From: Phoronis ovalis
Taxonomy: Eukaryota > Phoronida > Phoronidae
NCBI GenBank assembly: GCA_028565635.1
Contig: JAOXYB010058846.1
Coordinates: 1 to 10,883, forward strand
Reading direction: 5' to 3'
DNA: 10,883 nt
Made by a program: the position numbers and the translations under genes. Each line of letters opens with the position of its first letter. Position 1 is the first letter of the stretch. This document shows, in pieces, positions 7,481 through 10,883 of the stretch. The notes under the pieces were generated by a model. That model worked only from the letters and a program-made list of their open reading frames with translations, made no database searches and was not told the DNA's origin.

Positions 7481-7893
7481 GGGGTCCTTCGGGGTGATAC
7501 TTTAAAACCTGATAGGGGTGTCCATGCCGACTCTCCCTGCTCCTGACCAGGAGCGACTCTCCCAATATGTCCTCTCATGTCCTCACAGCTATATTCATCA
7601 TCTGACGAACTTGAATCCTCTGTCTCCTCCCCAGAAGAGAGCGATTCATCTTCACTGTCGTCAAAAGAAGTTTCAGTAGGTGTCATGAATTTCGTCAGAA
7701 CGTGTGTGTCCCCACATGACCTAATATCTTCCATCTTAGATGCTATAAAGGGTGCCCATGCAAAAATACTTGACGGGAGTGTCTTTGTTGCTTTCTGTCG
7801 GTACTGTTGAGCTCCTAGTGGCCTTTCCGTTGAATCAGCGAGCTTCATTTTCTGGGCAGGTGGTGCACACTCTGGACGATCAGTAGCGGCCAA
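7402..7893 (-). pseudogene. Gag-Pol spacer with acidic serine tract
   Basis: This frame is open for 163 codons from a TTG rendered as start and is in the same frame as the zinc-knuckle part of Gag, from which it is separated by three stops clustered at 7944-7925. It contains PPAQKMKLADSTERP, a partial repeat of PAAQKVKFEADSTEP in the Gag end. A tract at residues 76-105 is built of Ser, Asp and Glu (SFDDSEDESLSS followed by GEETEDSSSSDDEY). The last third overlaps the protease frame by about 100 bases. No known domain is recognised. It probably represents the Gag C-terminus or the protein before protease. Confidence 0.6.
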
Positions 7894-7941
7894 TCTCTCG
7901 GAGGGCTGACTACATGTTCTCTATCTTCACAAGGTCGCATT

Positions 7942-8418
7942 TCATAAGCCTTCTGCCGGTTCCGTTGAATCAGCCTCAAACTTCACTTTCTGTGCAGCGG
8001 GTTCGTACTTCCGGGACACAGGGGCGGCCGGACACTTGTTCTGCGATAGCCTTGACTGTGCTTTTTCTTGGGGAACGACGCAGGTTGCAGCGGGGTTGCC
8101 TGGCTCCAATGGCCAATCTCTCTTGTGGGACATGGCATGTTTTGTCTCCTGGCTCTGTGGCCATTCCATGACTAACCTCCTTCTTCCCAACAGGATTCCT
8201 CTGCCGTTGGTTCCGGGCCGAGCGTTCTGTGGCATCTTATTGCTTTCTCGTGGAGGCCTCGGGTCCGCTTTCGACCTTCCCTGACCTCCCTGGGATGGCC
8301 GATTCTCGTTTTCCGAATCTTTCGAGTGGAGACAGTTTCTTGCATAATGGCCGTTCTCACCACAGATAAAACATTGTAAATCACCTCGATGGGTGAGGGC
8401 TTCTCGGGCCTCTCCAAC
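7942..8418 (-). pseudogene. gag: Gag C-terminal part with CCHC zinc knuckle
   Basis: The nucleocapsid knuckle reads CFICGENGHYARNC (plus 8332-8373), an exact CX2CX4HX4C motif that binds genomic RNA for packaging. The frame is open from 8418 (just after a TAG) to a TGA at 7942-7944. After the knuckle the protein is basic and Pro/Gln-rich (GRGILLGRRR, PAATCVVPQEKAQS), ending PAAQKVKFEADSTEPAEGL. Upstream the frame changes at about 8390 from the one carrying RDLQKRLDETHRRLERPEKPS. An ATG near 8235 is an internal Met, not a likely start. Confidence 0.88.
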
Positions 8419-8842
8419 CTACGGTGGGTCTCATCCAGCCTCTTTTGAAGGTCCCGCACCTCTTCATCAACTGTGAGAGTGGCTCTTGGTCGGTGACCAC
8501 AGGAGCTGTGACTGTGCAGGCCGGAACGGTCGGCGGCCTGTTCTGATATCTCCTTTTCTCTGGCTCCAGATATGCCTCACTTTCCATGGCTGCTGCCACG
8601 GCCTCGCCCAAATCTGCTGCTCTTGAACAGTGTATACCATCGCGAATTTCACGTTCAGCTATACCATTGTAGAGCTGTTCCTTAGTCACTACTGTTAGGG
8701 AACTCCTAGGCATTTCAGGGTAGGCTAGGGCTGCTGTCCGCTTGACTTTGTCCAAATTCCTGAATGGTCTCTGTCGTTTTTCTCAAACCGGCCCGGAATT
8801 GCGTCAGGTGCAGTTCTGACGACTGCTGCACAAATCTTTTCT
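8381..8842 (-). pseudogene. gag: Gag capsid C-terminal domain and coiled-coil-like linker
   Basis: From the right, RFVQQSSELHLTQFRAGLRK (about 8838-8780) resembles the region after the capsid N-domain in Ty3-type Gag. A frame change near 8757 leads to the 124-codon frame from 8755, with VKRTAALAYPEMPRSSLTVV, YNGIAEREIRDGIH and GEAVAAAMESEAYLEPEKR, all in the style of capsid C-domain helices. At about 8465 the frame changes once more to RDLQKRLDETHRRLE, a charged heptad-like stretch placed just before the zinc knuckle, as a short coiled coil is in many Gags. The capsid assembles the virus-like particle. Confidence 0.78.
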
Positions 8843-9031
8843 CTAATCGAGCTCCCAACTCGATATAAGTCCAATTTTCTTTCTTGGCAGCGAGATCTCC
8901 AAATACTTCCTGGGCAGCCCCAGGCCAGCCAGGGTGGACGACAGGTATCCACCCTTCTCTTCGTTACTCCAACAGTTCAATCTTGTAACAGTCTCAAAGT
9001 ATGCCTTGAAATCAAGTGCTTGTTTTCCCAT
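8843..9031 (-). pseudogene. gag: Gag capsid N-terminal domain fragment
   Basis: The fragment holds ALDFKAYFETVTRLNCWSNE, then EKGGYLSSTLAGLG. This is the FxxYFE...nxW...eK...L..sL.G pattern characteristic of Ty3/mdg4 capsids, which lets the gene be recognised as Gag without a search. The frame stops at 8843-8845. The continuing homology (ELGARLEKRF) is in the next frame, so a frame change lies near 8880. Another change lies just before the Met at 9031. Confidence 0.87.
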
Positions 9032-9420
9032 TAAACTCTCGCATCTTGACGCATCAGTCTTTGTTTGGACACCACATATCCATCAGGTTGCACTGTGTCT
9101 TGAGCTGACATCTGTCCAAACGTACTTGCCAGTTGCTTCTCATGATCCTGTCCCTGCTCTATGCACATACACCAATGTGGGTAACAGGATGAACGATGAA
9201 CCGATCGAGGTGGTTCCCTGGTCAGGTCGAAAGCCAATCTGTAAACAGATCTAGACCCACCCGGTCCAGGGTCCATGGTCGATAGCAACTATGCTTCCGG
9301 CACCACTGGGTTCAGGGCCGATCTGTAAACATATCCTGGCGCTTCTGTCAGAAGTGGTCCACCTGGCTTATATTTGGTTTCAAGATCAGTCACTAAACTT
9401 GGAATGAGAAATCTTCTACT
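9031..9420 (-). pseudogene. gag: Gag N-terminal middle segment, one stop
   Basis: The frame opens at about 9420 with IPSLVTDLETKYKPGGPLL, continues through APGYVYRSALNPVVPEA, meets a TAG at 9289-9291, and continues with GGSRSVYRLAFDLTREPPR and CIEQGQDHEKQLASTFGQM, ending next to the capsid start. The residues VYRSAL and VYRLAF come from a direct DNA repeat 84 bases apart (at 9233 and 9317), in frame, so an internal duplication of 28 codons spacing is present. No named domain is recognised; position and continuous coding character make it part of Gag. Confidence 0.62.
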
Positions 9421-9761
9421 TCCGCTGGAGTCCTGAGTTTATCACTGCGACAGGAAATGTCCTGTGGCAGTGCAGTTGACTGCACAGGTGATGGGTCTGG
9501 AACATGTTGTTGCTGGATGCTGGCAAAGGGTGAAACCGGCCTCAGATCGTCCACTGTTCGTGGTGAAAAGTGTCTGAAAGGCATCCTTTTTGGTACAGGT
9601 GAGATAGGACGAATTCCCGACGATGTTTCATGAAGGCGCCCCGAGGTGGAGGTGTCCACTGTCTGATCCATAGTTCTGGCGTATAGCTGGGGTCTGGCTG
9701 CAGGTTCCATTCTTGGGCTGCCTGAAAGCGGAAGGAACGCCGAAAAATGACTATAAACCAT
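9393..9761 (-). pseudogene. gag: Probable Gag N-terminus, Pro/Ser/Arg-rich
   Basis: A 122-codon frame starts at ATG 9761 and has a second Met at residue 18 (9710). It is rich in Pro, Ser and Arg (RPISPVPKRMPFRHFSP, DLRPVSPFASIQQQ) and has no recognised fold. It ends in TAG at 9393, but the coding sense continues at once in the next frame (DLETKYKP), which ties it to Gag rather than to a separate gene. It would give Gag about 240 residues before the capsid domain, long for this family. Low-complexity composition leaves open that part of it is non-Gag DNA. Confidence 0.55.
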
Positions 9762-9888
9762 GTGCAGCCTCTTTACAGTCAGATATATAAGCCTTCTGAT
9801 TTGCTGTTACAGCCAGAGGCTAAGGGTTGACTGACAGTAATACAAGGGCAATGTATGCTAGGGAAATAGAGGGGGTAATTCTGTTACA
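9762..9888 (-). other. Region upstream of gag, no LTR visible
   Basis: A complete element should have a primer-binding site and 5' LTR here. No copy of the candidate LTR's GCGGGACCGCTACA end is found, and no convincing tRNA-complementary site. CTGTTACA occurs twice on the plus strand (near 9803 and at 9881). The left and right termini cannot be matched, so the 5' LTR is likely deleted or beyond recognition. Confidence 0.45.
9781..9791 (-). promoter_or_regulatory. TATA-like box before gag
   Basis: On the minus strand CTTATATATCT lies 20 to 30 bases before the first Gag ATG and about 75 before the second Met. A TATA box at this place could start RNA just ahead of Met18, and LTR U3 regions often have one. 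In AT-rich DNA such strings are common, so support is weak. Confidence 0.2.
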
Positions 9889-10444
9889 AAACGTTCTAAA
9901 CAATGTTTCTTTTGTAAACTAAAAAGTGTTAGTGGTCATTTAAATTATAAACCTCTAAGGTAAATGTTATTCACAGTCTCTTTGCACGAATAAATTGACA
10001 TATCACCTCACAGCTTAACATATTACATCATACCCGTTGCATTATTCACTGTGCAATAGTATTACAAACATCCCAGACACGTTTCTGTGTCTAATCACCC
10101 ATTGCATATGTTGATTAACCTGTTTAAGAAACAAAACAATACCAAAAGAACATATTAAGGCAAATGGCGCATTGTTGAAAATAACTCGGAATTTAACACG
10201 GAATTTCAAAAAGTAATCTTTTTAGAAGATGCTTTCATTAAAAAATTCGTATATTCACAAATCTAGAATGGGAAATATTTGGTTTACAATTTTGGCATTA
10301 CTGAAATATACGGAAAATACATTTTCTCTGGAATTTGCAATGAATATGAAGTTCAAAAAACGGTGACATAAACTTTAGCATGCACTATTCACATTTTGTC
10401 TCCGTTAAGAGATTACGAGTTTGGGCACTATTTCCTGGTATTGA

Positions 10445-10591
10445 GTTTTCTTTACTAATGTATTTGTAGTGTTTTTACAAGACAGCTCTAGAGATTATTA
10501 TGATTGGACGTATCAACAATACGACGGAGAAACGACGGCCAGCAATGGTAACAAAGCTGTACGTATGACCTATATATTTCTAGCAATCTAA
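10445..10591 (+). other. Exon-like open stretch, unrecognised
   Basis: The frame is open from after a TGA (10442-10444) to a TAA at 10589-10591. Its centre reads DYYDWTYQQYDGETTASNG, from DNA richer in G and C (with several CG pairs) than the surroundings. A TACTAAT string (10453-10459), like a branch point, precedes AG dinucleotides at 10468, 10480 and 10484. Possible donors (GTAACA at 10548, GTACGT near 10559) are weak. The peptide is not recognised and chance is possible. Confidence 0.2.
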
Positions 10592-10769
10592 AAGTAGATG
10601 ATTAAGATAACAATAAGTTGTGAGAAATAGCTTCAATTATGCTGCATAACTGACTTTTATGTGGTTGCTAAGGGTAATTGTAGCAAATGTTGGGATATAC
10701 AGAAAAGGATAAAACCACATAAACTTCAACGACAGCAGGCGGCAATGCGTGATATCCCAGAATTCCTTT

Positions 10770-10836
10770 CCCCATGAACCGCCATTTTTAAATTTCTGGA
10801 GAGGACTGCTTTGCCGCTTTTCTCAACAGGGTAAGT
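10770..10836 (+). promoter_or_regulatory. Possible promoter-proximal or first-exon island
   Basis: CCGCCATTTT (10779-10788) matches the YY1 core (AAAATGGCGG on the minus strand), and CCCAGAATTCC just upstream resembles part of a ZNF143-type site. These are often found close to animal transcription starts. The island ends AACAGG|GTAAGT at 10830/10831, a near-consensus splice donor. Together they could be the first exon of a plus-strand gene lying to the right of the window. No TATA or coding evidence supports it. Confidence 0.2.
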
Positions 10837-10883
10837 TAAGATTAAATCTATATAGTGAATTGTAATTACTGTCCATTAATTTT

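Larger units (their letters stand above)
3232..9761 (-). mobile_element. Degenerate Ty3/mdg4 (Gypsy) LTR retrotransposon
   Basis: The element reads right to left. The order is Gag with a CCHC knuckle, retropepsin, reverse transcriptase, RNase H and integrase, which is the Ty3/Metaviridae order with integrase last (Ty1/copia has integrase before RT). There is no envelope frame after integrase. A candidate 3' LTR lies at 3232-3525. No 5' LTR or primer-binding site can be found on the right, so the right boundary is given as the start of the first Gag frame and may lie further out. GC content is visibly higher than in the flanks. Many frame changes and stops, and an RNase H deletion, show that the copy cannot move by itself. 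The clade within Ty3/mdg4 cannot be fixed by eye; metazoan C-type relatives such as SURL-like or Steamer-like elements are possible. Confidence 0.93.
9889..10883. other. AT-rich right flank with two small higher-GC islands
   Basis: Most of this kilobase is AT-rich with frequent stops and no recognised gene. Two islands stand out. One, 10445-10588, is an open frame of 48 codons on the plus strand rich in Tyr, Asp and Gln. The other, about 10720-10835, ends with a strong donor-like AACAGG|GTAAGT. They may be exons of an unrecognised host gene, but each is short. Confidence 0.5.

Noticed and set aside
6867-7505. 212-codon plus-strand open frame
   Set aside because: It lies exactly opposite the protease-RT frame and has no motif; it is an antisense shadow. 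The same holds for the plus-strand frames between 4432 and 5701.
7498-7506. TTTAAAG as a -1 slippery heptamer
   Set aside because: The incoming frame reads it in the wrong phase and it overlaps the TAA of the receiving frame, so a slip here would end translation.
9346-9357. TGTCAGAAGTGG, like the tRNA-Leu primer-binding site of many Ty3-type elements
   Set aside because: It is on the plus strand, opposite to the element's sense, and lies inside a continuous Gag frame. It forms part of a small perfect palindrome (CTTCTG-T-CAGAAG), which explains the match.
9881-9892. CTGTTACA followed by AAAC, which with AAAC before TGTAGCGG at 3228-3231 could be a 4-base target duplication
   Set aside because: The supposed 5' LTR would be only about 127 bases and shows no similarity to the candidate 3' LTR. 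AAAC is common in AT-rich DNA.

Overview
The window looks like nuclear DNA of an animal. It holds one long, decayed LTR retrotransposon of the Ty3/mdg4 (Gypsy, Metaviridae) type on the minus strand, set in AT-rich DNA with no confidently recognisable host gene. The kind of Gag and Pol suggests a marine invertebrate such as a mollusc, but that rests on impression of the element family and is weak.

Layout. Positions 1 to about 3230 are AT-rich non-coding DNA. They contain a TA microsatellite at the left edge, a 49-bp minisatellite at 1301-1552 (with diverged units upstream and a lone diverged unit at 2763-2791), and a pyrimidine tract followed by AG and an ATG in strong context near 1784-1827. 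The retroelement runs from about 3232 to at least 9761 and is visibly more GC-rich. Positions 9762-10883 return to AT-rich DNA, with two small higher-GC islands near 10445-10590 and 10720-10835 that could be unrecognised exons.

Element, read on the minus strand from right to left. Gag lies at about 9761-7942: a Pro/Ser-rich N-terminal region, a capsid-like domain, a coiled-coil-like stretch and one CCHC zinc knuckle. A spacer with an acidic serine tract follows (7893-7402). Next come retropepsin and reverse transcriptase in one clean 495-codon frame (7480-5993), the connection and RNase H remnants (5992-5296), and integrase (5232-3863), with an HHCC-type finger, DD35E core and GPY/F-like C-terminal module. 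After pol there is no envelope frame; instead there is a GC-rich array of 9-mers and a candidate 3' LTR at 3232-3525. No matching 5' LTR or primer-binding site is visible, so the right end is probably truncated or too diverged to see.

Condition. Gag, RNase H and integrase are broken by about a dozen frame changes plus several stops. Part of RNase H, including its first active-site Asp, is deleted. The protease-RT block has an unbroken frame but altered key residues (Glu for the protease Asp, His for Tyr in the YxDD box). The copy is almost certainly dead. The contrast between the clean protease-RT frame and its broken surroundings is the most notable feature.
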